Source of the DNA: Amycolatopsis bartoniae
Lineage (GTDB): Bacteria > Actinomycetota > Actinomycetes > Mycobacteriales > Pseudonocardiaceae
Reading direction: 5' to 3'
NCBI RefSeq assembly: GCF_014191255.1
Contig: NZ_JACHWH010000002.1
Coordinates: forward strand, 1 to 64,000
DNA: 64,000 nucleotides
The number at the start of each line of letters is the position of its first letter. Position 1 is the first letter of the stretch. The translations under genes were made by a program, and so were the position numbers. Under the pieces are notes generated by a model, which had not been told where the DNA came from, did no database searches, and saw nothing but the letters and a program-made list of their open reading frames with translations. Positions 38,127 through 46,698 of the stretch are shown here, piece after piece.

Positions 38127-39486
38127 GGGAGACTCCCTCCAGCAGTCGGGTCGTCGAATAGCCGTCGACGAACGGAACCAGCACGATCTCGCCGCCGTGC
38201 GCGCGGACGACTCCGGCCTCGGGCAGCTCGGTGCCCGCGTAGTCGCCGCCCTTCACCCATACGTCGGGCCGGATCTTCTCCAGCAGCGCGGCGGGGGAAG
38301 ACTCGTCGAACACCGCGACCGCGTCGACGGACTCCAGCGCGGCGAGCACCCGCACCCGGTCCGCGGCGGGCACGACGGGCCGCGTCGGGCCCTTCAGCCG
38401 CCGCACGGAGGCGTCGGAGTTCACGCACACGATCAGCGCGTCGCCGAGCGAGCGGGCGTGCCGCAGCAGTGAGACGTGCCCGGGGTGCAGCAGGTCGAAG
38501 CAGCCGCCGGTGGCCACCAGGCGCCCACCGCGGCGGCGCACGCGCTCGGCGAACTCGAGCGCGTCGCTCACGGGCTCCGGCTCGATCTCGTCGACGGGCT
38601 GGGACACGGCGGTCGCGGCACCCGCGGCGACGAACCGGGCGGCGGACTCGACGGCGGTCGCCACGGCGGCGGACAGGTCCGCGCCCTCGAACAGCGCGGC
38701 GGTGGCGGCGCTGGCGAAGCGGTCGCCCGCGCCGCAGGTGTCGGGCCGCAGGCTGGCGGCGACCTTCGCGGAGTTCGGGATCGGCACCCGGCGCACGCCT
38801 TCGGGCGAGGCGAGCACCGCACCCTTCGAGCCCAGCGTGACGGCCACCGCGTGCGCGTTCCACTTGTCCCGCAACGCTTCCGCCAGCTCGGCCGGTTCTC
38901 CGGTGGCGCCGGTGAACTTCACGGCCTCGCTGTCGTTGGGCGTCACGAGCCGGGCGCCGGGCACGGGCGCGCCGCCGCGGGGGTGCGGGTCCCACACGAC
39001 CGGGACGCGGGTGGCCGCCTCCGCGAGCAGCTCGCGGATCTGCGGATGGTCCGCGACGCCGCGGCCGTAGTCCGCGACCAGGATGGCGCCCGCGTCGCGC
39101 AGCACCGAAACCGTGCGGTCGTCGAGCGCGCGCCGGGAGGCGCGGCCGCCGCCGCGGTCGAGCCGCGCGACCGACTGCTGGGCGGCGCGGATGCGGGTCT
39201 TGCACGGCGTCTCGCCGTCGAGCGGCAGCGTGCACAGCTCGACCTCGCTCTCCAGCAGCGAGGCGAGCCGGGCGCCGCTCTCGTCGGCGCCGATCGCGGT
39301 GACCAGGACGACCTCGGCCGCCGACCGGGCGGCCAGCAGCGCCGCGAGCCCGGCGCCACCGGGGCGCTGCCACTCGCGGCCGACGTCCACGACGGGCACC
39401 GGCGCTTCCGGGCAGAGGCGTTCGGCCGTGCCCTCGACGTCGATGTCGAGCAGGGCATCGCCGACCACCACCAGCGGCCCGCTCAC
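38119..39486 (-). CDS. hldE: Bifunctional heptose-7-P kinase / heptose-1-P adenylyltransferase
   Basis: Fusion protein of 455 aa. Residues 1-300 are a PfkB-type kinase (VVGDALLDIDVEG, QRPGGAGLAALLAARSA, TPNDSEAVKFTG, RPDTCGAGDRFASAA). Residues 320-455 are a cytidylyltransferase-like domain with VATGGCFDLLHPGHVSLLRH (HPGH motif), VNSDASVRRLKGPTRPV and DVWVKGGDYAGTELPE. It phosphorylates heptose 7-phosphate and adenylylates the 1-phosphate. The GTG start overlaps the gmhA stop. Both halves look intact. Confidence 0.93.
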   Translation of the reverse strand: MSGPLVVVGDALLDIDVEGTAERLCPEAPVPVVDVGREWQRPGGAGLAALLAARSAAEVVLVTAIGADESGARLASLLESEVELCTLPLDGETPCKTRIRAAQQSVARLDRGGGRASRRALDDRTVSVLRDAGAILVADYGRGVADHPQIRELLAEAATRVPVVWDPHPRGGAPVPGARLVTPNDSEAVKFTGATGEPAELAEALRDKWNAHAVAVTLGSKGAVLASPEGVRRVPIPNSAKVAASLRPDTCGAGDRFASAATAALFEGADLSAAVATAVESAARFVAAGAATAVSQPVDEIEPEPVSDALEFAERVRRRGGRLVATGGCFDLLHPGHVSLLRHARSLGDALIVCVNSDASVRRLKGPTRPVVPAADRVRVLAALESVDAVAVFDESSPAALLEKIRPDVWVKGGDYAGTELPEAGVVRAHGGEIVLVPFVDGYSTTRLLEGVSHG

Positions 39487-40046
39487 GAGGGCACTCCCAG
39501 CGCCTCGTCGAGCGCGGCGCACAACCCGTGCACGACCGCCAGGTGCGCCTCCTGCACGGTGCCCGTGCGCTCGGCCTCGATCGCGATCGCGTCGTCGCAC
39601 AGCGAGGCCAGGTCGTTGGGCGCGGGACCGGTCAGCGCCCACGTCGTCATGCCGATCTCGTGCGCCGCCTTCGCCGCGAGGATCACGTTCTGGCTGCGCC
39701 CGCTGGTGGACAGCGCCACCAGCACGTCGCGGGGCCGGCCGTGGGCGCGCACCTGGCGGGCGAACACCTCGTGCTCGCCGTAGTCGTTGACGATGGCGGT
39801 GGTGGCCGACGTGTCGCCGTGCAGCGCGATGGCGGACAGCGGCTGCCGGTCGTTGACGAACCGGCCCACCAGCTCCCCGGTGAGGTGCTGGGCCTCCGCC
39901 GCACTGCCACCGTTGCCACACGCGAGCAGCCGGCCACCGCGCGCGAAGACGTCGGCGAGATGTCGGCCCCATGCCTCGATCCTCGGCGCGTCCACGCTGA
40001 GCCTCAGCATCGCGTCGGACAACGCTCCGAACCGCTCTTCGATCAC
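39483..40046 (-). CDS. gmhA: Phosphoheptose isomerase (SIS domain)
   Basis: Protein of 187 aa that turns sedoheptulose 7-phosphate into D-glycero-D-manno-heptose 7-phosphate. Motifs: LLACGNGGSAAEAQHLTGELVGRF, ALHGDTSATTAIVNDYG, VLVALSTSGRSQNVI, EAHLAVVHGLC with the zinc-binding His. The GTG has the excellent ribosome site AGGAGGTG at 6 bases. It is coupled to the GT9 gene upstream (GTGA) and to hldE downstream. Confidence 0.94.
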   Translation of the reverse strand: MIEERFGALSDAMLRLSVDAPRIEAWGRHLADVFARGGRLLACGNGGSAAEAQHLTGELVGRFVNDRQPLSAIALHGDTSATTAIVNDYGEHEVFARQVRAHGRPRDVLVALSTSGRSQNVILAAKAAHEIGMTTWALTGPAPNDLASLCDDAIAIEAERTGTVQEAHLAVVHGLCAALDEALGVPS

Positions 40047-41053
40047 GCTGCACCTCCTAGTTTCTCGACGGCCTGGCGGACGTCCTCGGGCGGAACCCCG
40101 GCCAGGCACGGGTGCCCCGGGACCGGGCAGACGCGTGCGCGGGAGTCCCGGCACGGCGCGTTCTGGTCCCCGAGCAGGACGACGGGCACCCCGTACGGCG
40201 CCCACCGCTCCGCGGGCACCACCGGCGCGAACAGCGACACCACGGGGGTGCCGACCGCCGCCGCGAGGTGCGCGGGTCCGGTGTTGGGGGCGACGAGCAC
40301 GCGGGCGCCCGCCAGAACCGCGGCCAGCTCGGCGAAGTTCGTGCGGCCGGCCAGGTTCACCGCGCGGTCCCCCGCCACCTCGGCGGTCAGCTCCGCTTCA
40401 CCGGGGCCGCCGGTGACGACCACGCGGTAACCGCTTTCCGCCAGCAGCCGCACGGCTTCCGCGTTGTGCGCCGACGGCCACTGCCGGGCGGGCACCGAGG
40501 CCGCCGGATGCACGACCACGTAACCGGGTTCGCCGACCAGGTGGGACACGTCCGGCAGCGGCTCGCGGACGGCGAGCCTGCCGTCGTCGCCCGGCGGCAG
40601 CTCGAAACCCGCGGCGCGCACCAAAGAAAGCGCTCTCTCGGGTTCGGGCGGGTCGCCGTCCACGCGGTGGCGCAGGTCGAGCAGCGCACCCGGGTAGTCC
40701 TCGCTGATGGCCCCGATCCACGGCACCCCGCACTCCCGCAGGAGCAGCGCGAGCGGCAGCGCGGACTGGTGGAACGACGTGAAGACCAGCGCCCGGTCGA
40801 AGTCGCGGGCGCGGAGCTGGTCGCGCAGCTCGTCGAGGTAGCCGGGCGTCACGGCGGGCGGCTGCGGGTCGATCCACGGCGCGCACCACGTGAGCACCTC
40901 GCCGACGCCGGGCAGCAGCTCGGCGGCGGAGCGGCCGTGCGGCCCGGCGAGCATCGTGACCGAGTCCGCCGCGGCCGCCACCGCGCGCACCGCCGGACCG
41001 GTGATGAGCACGTCACCCGCGTTGTCCAGCCGCGCGACCAGGACCTTCACCAT
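40043..41053 (-). CDS. Glycosyltransferase family 9
   Basis: Second GT9 enzyme of the cluster, 336 aa: KVLVARLDNAGDVLITGPAVRAVAA, VLVFTSFHQSALPLALLLRECG-like stretch, VVVHPAASVPARQWPSAHNAEAVRLL, VVVTGGPGEAELTAEVAG and ANTGPAHLAAAVGTPVVSLFAPVVPAERWAPYG. A cysteine-rich tail (NAPCRDSRARVCPVPGHPC) is also typical of GT9. Overlaps the GT2-GmhB fusion gene by 7 bases and gmhA by 4. Probable ADP-heptose transferase. Confidence 0.92.
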   Translation of the reverse strand: MVKVLVARLDNAGDVLITGPAVRAVAAAADSVTMLAGPHGRSAAELLPGVGEVLTWCAPWIDPQPPAVTPGYLDELRDQLRARDFDRALVFTSFHQSALPLALLLRECGVPWIGAISEDYPGALLDLRHRVDGDPPEPERALSLVRAAGFELPPGDDGRLAVREPLPDVSHLVGEPGYVVVHPAASVPARQWPSAHNAEAVRLLAESGYRVVVTGGPGEAELTAEVAGDRAVNLAGRTNFAELAAVLAGARVLVAPNTGPAHLAAAVGTPVVSLFAPVVPAERWAPYGVPVVLLGDQNAPCRDSRARVCPVPGHPCLAGVPPEDVRQAVEKLGGAA

Positions 41054-42480
41054 GCCCGCTCCCCCATCGCCAGCCCGACCGCCTCCGTCAGGTCGCGCGC
41101 GACGCGCGGGGCGGAGCGGATCTCCTCTTCCCTGGTGTGCTCGGTCGGCACGAGAATGCCCGCCGCCCCGGCCGCCGCGGCGGCTCCGACGTCGGCCCCG
41201 ATGTCGCCGATCACGACGCAGTCCCGCGGCCGCACCCCGAGCGCCTTCGCGGCCTGGCGCACCAAACCGGGCTTCGGCTTGCGGCACGCGCAGCCGTCGG
41301 CCTCGCCGTGCACGCACACCTGCCACGTGTCGAACGGCCCGAGCAGCTCCTCGACCCGCGCGTTGACCTCGGTCAGCTGCTCCTCGGTGATGAGCCCGCG
41401 GGCGACGCCGGACTGGTTGCTGACGACGCCGATGGCCACGCCCGCCTCGCGCAGCCGCCGCAGCACCTGCTCGGCGCCGGGCATCGGGCGCACGAGCTTC
41501 GGGTCGGCCAGGTACGGCTCGTTGACGATGATCGTGTCGTCGCGGTCGAACAGGATTGCCTTGGGCGCACTGGGTTTCTCGCGCAGGGCCGCGATCTCCC
41601 CGCGCAGGCGGGACAGCACGGCGGCGGGCGGGACGAGCGCGCTCGTGACCACCATCCGCGCGATCTCCCGCGGCGTTCGCGGACCGGGCAGGATGCGGCG
41701 CAGCGCGAAGTCGGTGGTGAGCGCCAGCCAGGCGGCGGCCGCGACACCGCGCCGCCTTCCGGCGAGGCTCGCGGCCGCGAGCGCCGCGGTGGTCAGGAAG
41801 TGGCGGCCCATCGGGCTGGGACCCGCGTCCGTGAGGTCTCGCCAGGTCCGGCCGTAACGGCGGCGCAGCACCGCGTCTCCGGCGTGCGCCCGCTGTTCGG
41901 TCACGCTGTCGAAGAAACCGCGTTCCCGCGAAGGCTGCAGGGACAGGCGGGAGCCGCGCTCCCAGTCGAGCCCCGCCCGCCGCAGCCGCAACACGAAGTC
42001 GCTGCCGACGCGGGAGGTGCGCTCGTCGAACCCGCCGAGCGCGGCGAGCACGTCGCGGCGGCAGGCGAAGTCGGAGAGGTGCCAGCCCGCCGCGCGCTCC
42101 GCGCAGCGGCGCTCGTCGTCGGCCGGGCGCCGGCCGCCGGTGGGCGGCGGCACGACGAGGTGGCCGTAGGACGCGGCCACGCGCGACGGGAGCCCGGTCA
42201 GGTCGGTCGCCAGCCGCTCGCGCCAATCGGCGGGCAGCCGCACGTCGTCGTCGAGGAAAACCACCCATTCGGTGTTCGCCGCGCGCCAGCCGGCGTTACG
42301 CCCGCCGGCCACCACGCGCACCGGGACCGACAGCCCGGGCAGGTCCGGCACGGGCCCGGCCACGATCACCTCGGCCGGCGCGGGCCCGGCGCCGTGCTCC
42401 AGCGAGGAAAGGAGTGCCTGCAGCGAGTTCCGGCCGCTCGTGGGTACGACCACCGTGTACCCGGCTCCGGTCATCCGCAT
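41047..42480 (-). CDS. GT2 glycosyltransferase fused to GmhB-type HAD phosphatase
   Basis: Two-domain protein of about 477 aa. Residues 5-230 are a GT-A family 2 transferase (TVVVPTSGRNSLQALLSSL, AGWRAANTEWVVFLDDDVRLP with the DxD, FACRRDVLAALGGFDER). A hydrophobic/basic linker follows. Residues 312-477 are a heptose-bisphosphate phosphatase-like HAD domain: ILFDRDDTIIVNEPYLADP, VVSNQSGVARGLI, the zinc loop CVHGEADGCACRKPKPG, and VVIGDIGADVGAAAAAG. The ATG at 42480 has AAGGAGG close by. It heads the operon, with the GT9 next. The fusion links a sugar transferase with the missing phosphatase step of the heptose pathway. Confidence 0.9.
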   Translation of the reverse strand: MRMTGAGYTVVVPTSGRNSLQALLSSLEHGAGPAPAEVIVAGPVPDLPGLSVPVRVVAGGRNAGWRAANTEWVVFLDDDVRLPADWRERLATDLTGLPSRVAASYGHLVVPPPTGGRRPADDERRCAERAAGWHLSDFACRRDVLAALGGFDERTSRVGSDFVLRLRRAGLDWERGSRLSLQPSRERGFFDSVTEQRAHAGDAVLRRRYGRTWRDLTDAGPSPMGRHFLTTAALAAASLAGRRRGVAAAAWLALTTDFALRRILPGPRTPREIARMVVTSALVPPAAVLSRLRGEIAALREKPSAPKAILFDRDDTIIVNEPYLADPKLVRPMPGAEQVLRRLREAGVAIGVVSNQSGVARGLITEEQLTEVNARVEELLGPFDTWQVCVHGEADGCACRKPKPGLVRQAAKALGVRPRDCVVIGDIGADVGAAAAAGAAGILVPTEHTREEEIRSAPRVARDLTEAVGLAMGERAW

Positions 42481-42918
42481 GGTCACCTCCTTCTCCTACT
42501 ACCGCTACCCGGCGCAGCGACTTCTAAACGAGGACGAGTCGCGCGTGAAATACGGAAAGCCCCGACCTGCGGCAATTCCGGAATTTCCGGGAAGATCCAC
42601 CCGCGCGGGGCCTACCAGCCGAGATCGGGAAGCCGGCCGGCCCGGGAATCAGCGAGGAAATCCCGGAGCGGGAATTTTCCGCCGTTTTCCGAACCTTGCC
42701 CTGCGTTCCCCGCCGGACACGAACGGTAGTCACTCCCCTGACGCACTCCCACGCAGCTCTGTTACCCCCCGTGGCGACTTCTCAAACTGTCCGCAGCGAC
42801 TTCAGGTACTGACATCAGGATCGGACGAACACACAGGAAATTCCGTGAATAGCCCCGCCGACAAGGGGAAGCCCGTCCCCACGCCGCACTGGGCGGAAGC
42901 GCGAGGAAGGGACAACGA
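42481..42918. other. Intergenic region between the heptose operon and catalase
   Basis: Divergent gap of 438 bases, AT-richer than the flanks, with no supportable gene. It has a SigB/SigF-like promoter facing the heptose operon (42762-42787), and the near-repeats GCGACTTCT at about 42516, 42774 and 42796. Several short palindromes around 42570-42600 (GGAATTTCCGGG) are seen. Promoter of the catalase gene should lie in the right third but is not clear. Confidence 0.5.
42762..42787 (-). promoter_or_regulatory. SigB/SigF-type promoter facing the heptose operon
   Basis: On the minus strand GTTT (42787-42784), 16-base spacer, GGGTAA (42767-42762). It is 280 bases before the ATG at 42480, so the leader would be long. 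The match is good but the distance makes it less sure than the other sites. Confidence 0.45.
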
Positions 42919-43785
42919 GTGTTCAGGCACACGAAGCAGCTGCAGTTCGAGGCCAAGCCGGAAAGGCCGGACCCGGTATACGCGCACAAGCTGCAGGAGC
43001 TGATCGGCGGCGCGTTCGGCGAGATGACCGTGACCATGCAGTACTTGTTCCAGGGGTGGAACTGCCGCATCGAGGGCAAGTACAAGGACCTCATCATGGA
43101 CACGGCGACCGAGGAGATCGGGCACGTCGAGATGCTCGCGACGATGGTGGCGCGGCTACTGGAGGGCGCGCCGGCCACGATGACCGCCGAGGCGGTCAAG
43201 GACCCGGTGATGGCCGCGGTGATCGGGGGCATGGATCCGCAGCAGGCCATCGTGGCAGGTGGGGGTGCGCTGCCGGCGGACTCGAACGGCTACCCGTGGA
43301 ACGGGAAGTTCATCGTGGCCAGCGGGAACCTGCTGGCGGACTTCCGGGCGAACGCGGCGGCGGAGGCGCAGGGACGGCTGCAGACCGCGCGGTTGTACAA
43401 CATGACCGACGACCCGGGCGTGAAGGAGATGCTGAAGTTCAACCTCGCCCGTGACACCGTGCACCAGAAGCAGTGGCTGCGGGCGATCGAGGAGCTCGAA
43501 GCCGACGGCCTCGAGACCGACATCGCCCCCAGCGCGCTGTTCGACGAGGAGAACCAGGAACACAACAACACGATCTGGCACCTGTCCGACGGCCCCGACG
43601 GCAACAAGGGCGGCTGGAGCACCGGTGAGGACCGCATCGAGTACCTGATGGACCCGAAGCCGCTGGGCGGCCCGGGCACGGCCCCGAAGCCGGACCCGGC
43701 CCTCTACGGCACGTACTCCCCCACCCAGGACGCGGTCGGCACCGTCAAGGGCAAGGCCCAGTCGGTGAAGAGCAAGCTCACGTAG
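42919..43785 (+). CDS. Manganese-containing catalase
   Basis: Non-heme catalase of 288 aa that breaks down hydrogen peroxide with a dimanganese centre. The metal-binding helices are seen: QELIGGAFGEMTVTMQYLFQGW (Glu), DTATEEIGHVEMLATMV (Glu-xx-His), ANAAAEAQGRLQTARLYNMTDDP (Glu) and NLARDTVHQKQWLRAIEEL (His). The C-terminal 60 residues are Gly/Pro-rich. The GTG start has AGGGACAACG upstream. A strong terminator follows directly. The enzyme fits the stress theme of the 31-50 kb region. Confidence 0.95.
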   Translation: MFRHTKQLQFEAKPERPDPVYAHKLQELIGGAFGEMTVTMQYLFQGWNCRIEGKYKDLIMDTATEEIGHVEMLATMVARLLEGAPATMTAEAVKDPVMAAVIGGMDPQQAIVAGGGALPADSNGYPWNGKFIVASGNLLADFRANAAAEAQGRLQTARLYNMTDDPGVKEMLKFNLARDTVHQKQWLRAIEELEADGLETDIAPSALFDEENQEHNNTIWHLSDGPDGNKGGWSTGEDRIEYLMDPKPLGGPGTAPKPDPALYGTYSPTQDAVGTVKGKAQSVKSKLT

Positions 43786-43790
43786 GACGG

Positions 43791-43828
43791 AAGGAGGGGC
43801 CCTCGCGGTGAGGGCCCCTCCTTTTTTT
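43791..43828 (+). terminator. Strong factor-independent terminator of the catalase gene
   Basis: AAGGAGGGGCCCTC (43791-43804) pairs perfectly with GAGGGCCCCTCCTT (43810-43823) around a 5-base loop, and seven T residues (43822-43828) close it on the plus strand. It lies 6 bases after the catalase stop. This is the only classical hairpin-plus-T-run terminator found in the window. Confidence 0.93.
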
Positions 43829-43847
43829 CGTTGTGAGGTAAGGAAGA

Positions 43848-45071
43848 TCAGGCGCGGCCGACCGCGGCCCGCGAAGACGGGGCGACCCGCTCGGGGAGCG
43901 CTTTCTCGTACACCCGCAGGATGTCCACGGCGATGCGATCCCAGGAGTAGCGCGAATGCGCCCGGTCCATCCCGGCGACGCCGTACGCTTCACGCTGGGC
44001 CGGGTTGTCCAGCAGCCGGCGCAGGGTCGCGGCCAGCAGGTCGGGCCGCTTCGCGGGAACCAGCTCACCGGTCACGCCGTCGACCACCGTGTCGGTGAGC
44101 CCGCCGACCGCCGCGGCGACGACGGGACGGCCGCAGGCCATCGCCTCCAGCGGCACGATGCCGAACGGCTCGTACCACGGCGTGCACACCACGAGGTCGG
44201 CCGAGCGCAGCAGCGCCGGCATCTCCGTGCGCGAAACCTTGCCCAGCAGGTGCACGCGGTCGGCGACCCCGCACCGCTGCGCCAGCTCGCGCAGCCGCCG
44301 CGCCTCCGCGTCGTCGGCGAGCTTGCCGTGGTCCGGACCACCGGCGATCACCAGCTCGGTGTCGGGCACCCCGGCCAGTGCGGAGATCGCCGTGGCGAAA
44401 CCCTTGCGCGGCACCAGTCTGCCGACGCTGACGATCCGGTGTTTCGCCCCGCGCTCCGCGGCCGGGCCCTCCGCACCGAAGCGGTCGAGGTTCACCCCGC
44501 ACGGCACCACGGACATCTTCGCCCGGGGCAGGCCCATCCTGGCCAGCTCGAACACCTCGTCCGAGCAGGTCGCCGCGACCTGCGCCGCGTTCTTGCCGAT
44601 CAGCCGCTCCAGCCGGACGCGGTCCGGCGGGCTGGTGTCGGCGGCGCCCTGGTGCCTGCGCTTGACCGCGCCCAGGGCGTGAAAGGTCTGGATCACCGGG
44701 ATGCCCGTCTCCCGCGTGGCGAGGATCGAGGCCAGCCCGGACATCCAGAAGTGCGCGTGCACCACGTCGGGCTGGTCGGCGCCCCAGCGCGCGGCGAGGA
44801 ACCGGCCGAACTCGGTCATGTGCGGGAGCAGCTCGTCCTTCGGCAGGTACCGCGCCGACCCGGCGGGCACGTGCACCACCTCGTACCCGGCCTCGGTGCG
44901 CACGCTCTCCGGCTGCCCGGCGTCGTCGCGCCGGGTGTAGACCGTCACCTCGTGCCCCTGCCGGCACAGCGCCGCCGACAGTTCGGCCACGTGGACGTTC
45001 TGCCCACCCGCGTCGACCTCGCCGAGCGCGGCCAAGGGGTTGGCGTGCTCGGAGACCATCGAGATCTTCAT
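43848..45071 (-). CDS. Glycosyltransferase family 4
   Basis: GT-B enzyme of 407 aa: N-terminal EHANPLAALGEVDAGGQNVHVAELSAAL typical of the MshA/sucrose-phosphate-synthase-like branch, VDRFGAEG-like linker (VNLDRFGAEGPA), IVSVGRLVPRKGFATAI, and the donor site VVCTPWYEPFGIVPLEAMACGRPVVAAAVGGLTDTV. It uses a nucleotide sugar; acceptor unknown. The second glycosyltransferase gene ends 16 bases upstream, so both are probably read together, apart from the heptose operon by the catalase gene. Confidence 0.92.
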   Translation of the reverse strand: MKISMVSEHANPLAALGEVDAGGQNVHVAELSAALCRQGHEVTVYTRRDDAGQPESVRTEAGYEVVHVPAGSARYLPKDELLPHMTEFGRFLAARWGADQPDVVHAHFWMSGLASILATRETGIPVIQTFHALGAVKRRHQGAADTSPPDRVRLERLIGKNAAQVAATCSDEVFELARMGLPRAKMSVVPCGVNLDRFGAEGPAAERGAKHRIVSVGRLVPRKGFATAISALAGVPDTELVIAGGPDHGKLADDAEARRLRELAQRCGVADRVHLLGKVSRTEMPALLRSADLVVCTPWYEPFGIVPLEAMACGRPVVAAAVGGLTDTVVDGVTGELVPAKRPDLLAATLRRLLDNPAQREAYGVAGMDRAHSRYSWDRIAVDILRVYEKALPERVAPSSRAAVGRA

Positions 45072-45087
45072 GCTCTACCTCCAGACA

Positions 45088-46074
45088 TCAGCTGCGCACG
45101 AGCCCGGTGAGCTGGACGTCCCAGTTGCGCAGGAAGGCGTCCAGCCCGTAGTGGGCCAGTGCGAACTCGCGCGCGCTCTTGCCCATGCGGTGCGCGAGCT
45201 CCGGTTCGGAAACGAGTTCACGGACCGCGTTCGTGAGCTCCGCGAGGTCGGCCGAGACGAACCCGGCCTCGCGGGGCACCGCGCGCGCGGCCTCCGTGCT
45301 GGCCACCGCGACCACCGGCATCCCCAGGTGCATCGCTTCGAGCAGCGACAGACCCAGTGAGGTCCAGCGGGGGGTGTGCAGGTAAAGGCGGCACCGGGCC
45401 AGGTCGGTGTAGAGCTCGTCCTGACCCAGGTCGCCCCTCGGCCGCACGCGGTCACCGAAGGCCAGCTTCTCGACCCCGATGCCGTACACCTGCAACGGTG
45501 CGACCTCCGCGAAAACGGGCAGCAGGTCCGTACCCACCGCCCGTCCCCGGCGCACCGGTTCGTTCAGCACGACGCCGGCCACCGGCTCCTCGCCCGTGTA
45601 CCGCTCGCCCGGGTCGGGGATGCCGTGCTCGATCACGCTCGTCGGCGCCCGTCCCGAGTCCCACATCAGGCGGTTGTAGTGCGTGACGTGCACGATCGGG
45701 ACGTCGTCGCGGTCGGCGAGGAAGTGCCGCGTGCGCGGCACGTCCCCGGTCGGCGTGTTGTGCTCCAGGTAGAGCGCGGGCACGTCGCGCCCGGCCCGCA
45801 GCCCCGTCCAGCGCTCCAGCAGCTCGAACTCCTCGGGCCGCTGCAGGACGGCGACGTCGAACCCTTCGTCGCGCAGCTCGTCCGGGGAAACCTCACGCGC
45901 GGTGTCGGGCCAGGCCCGTCCCGCCCGGCCCATCCCCCACTTGCCGCCTTCCGGAAGCACCGGCAACAGGTACTCGTGCCGTCCCTGGACGAAGGCCCCG
46001 GTGTAGGAGCCATGGCTGTGCCACACGAGTACCCGGAGCCGATCGCGCTGCGCCCTCGTCATGCTGGGGAACAT
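45088..46074 (-). CDS. Glycosyltransferase (GT4-like, GT-B fold)
   Basis: Protein of 328 aa. It starts near RLRVLVWHSHGSYTGAFVQGRHEYLLPV, then PALYLEHNTPTGDVP, VHVTHYNRLMWDSG, and the C-terminal donor half RLYLHTPRWTSLGLSLLEAMHLGMPVVAVASTEAARAVP. This short GT4-like type is often beside other envelope glycosyltransferases. Starts at 46074 (MFPSMTRAQ) or 46062 are possible. Its ATG lies 40 bases after the DUF4383 stop. Sugar specificity unknown. Confidence 0.85.
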   Translation of the reverse strand: MFPSMTRAQRDRLRVLVWHSHGSYTGAFVQGRHEYLLPVLPEGGKWGMGRAGRAWPDTAREVSPDELRDEGFDVAVLQRPEEFELLERWTGLRAGRDVPALYLEHNTPTGDVPRTRHFLADRDDVPIVHVTHYNRLMWDSGRAPTSVIEHGIPDPGERYTGEEPVAGVVLNEPVRRGRAVGTDLLPVFAEVAPLQVYGIGVEKLAFGDRVRPRGDLGQDELYTDLARCRLYLHTPRWTSLGLSLLEAMHLGMPVVAVASTEAARAVPREAGFVSADLAELTNAVRELVSEPELAHRMGKSAREFALAHYGLDAFLRNWDVQLTGLVRS

Positions 46075-46114
46075 TCACCTGGCGCGGAGCAGCTAAACCC
46101 GGGAAGCAGAACTG

Positions 46115-46549
46115 CTACTCTCCGTGTTCGTTCTTCCTCCCATCGTGTGCATCGCGCTGCGGCAGCAGTCCCATGATCAGTCCGAGTACGGCCGTGACCC
46201 CGTGCAGCACGTTGTCCCCCCAGCCGACGTCGAAGAAGTGCCGCACGTCACCGGGCTGGTTCGTCGCCGCCGACAGCGCGCCGTACACCGTGTAGCCGGC
46301 GAGCCCGAAGAACAGCACGAACCCGATGACCTGGGCCGCGGCACCGCCGCGCCAGGCCGCGCCGAGCGCCAGCACGCCGATCGCGATCCGCACGACGTCC
46401 AGCAGCGGGCCGGTGTGGAACCACAGGATCGGCTGGTCGATCAGGAACAGCCCGACGACGCCGAGCACGAGATACACGACACCGATCACGAGCGCCAGCG
46501 CCCGCGGAACCGCGACGCGCTTACGCGAACGGGTGTCGGATGTGGTCAT
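46115..46549 (-). CDS. DUF4383 membrane protein
   Basis: Protein of 144 aa with four hydrophobic segments: ALALVIGVVYLVLGVVGLFLI, VRIAIGVLALGAAW, VIGFVLFFGLAGYTVYGAL and VLHGVTAVLGLIMGLL. The pattern HTGPLLDVVRIAIG and GWGDNVLHGVTAVLGL is that of DUF4383, an actinobacterial membrane family of unknown role often controlled by stress sigma factors. The ATG has GGAGGTAACACC. It is divergent from the sigma factor gene with 149 bases between the starts. Confidence 0.88.
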   Translation of the reverse strand: MTTSDTRSRKRVAVPRALALVIGVVYLVLGVVGLFLIDQPILWFHTGPLLDVVRIAIGVLALGAAWRGGAAAQVIGFVLFFGLAGYTVYGALSAATNQPGDVRHFFDVGWGDNVLHGVTAVLGLIMGLLPQRDAHDGRKNEHGE

Positions 46550-46610
46550 GGTGTTACCTCCTCGCCGGTTTTCTGCGGCCAGGGTTTCCCGGGAAGGGTG
46601 TCGCCAACCA

Positions 46611-46637
46611 GGATTGGTCCCGGAAGTGACGGGGTAG
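46611..46637 (+). promoter_or_regulatory. SigB/SigF-like promoter of the sigma factor gene
   Basis: GGATT (46611-46615), 16-base spacer, GGGTAG (46632-46637), 61 bases before the ATG at 46699. The -10 fits the group III consensus, the -35 has one mismatch. It suggests positive autoregulation of the sigma factor. Confidence 0.5.
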
Positions 46638-46698
46638 CCCGGACCATGCGAGCAGACCACAGGACCTGCGGGGTCCCCGTCCTCCGGGCGCCCGGAGC

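Noticed and set aside
36496..42480. Foreign lipopolysaccharide island from a Gram-negative
   Set aside because: Base composition and codon use equal the flanks and the operon has actinobacterial-type overlaps; similar clusters exist in other actinomycetes.
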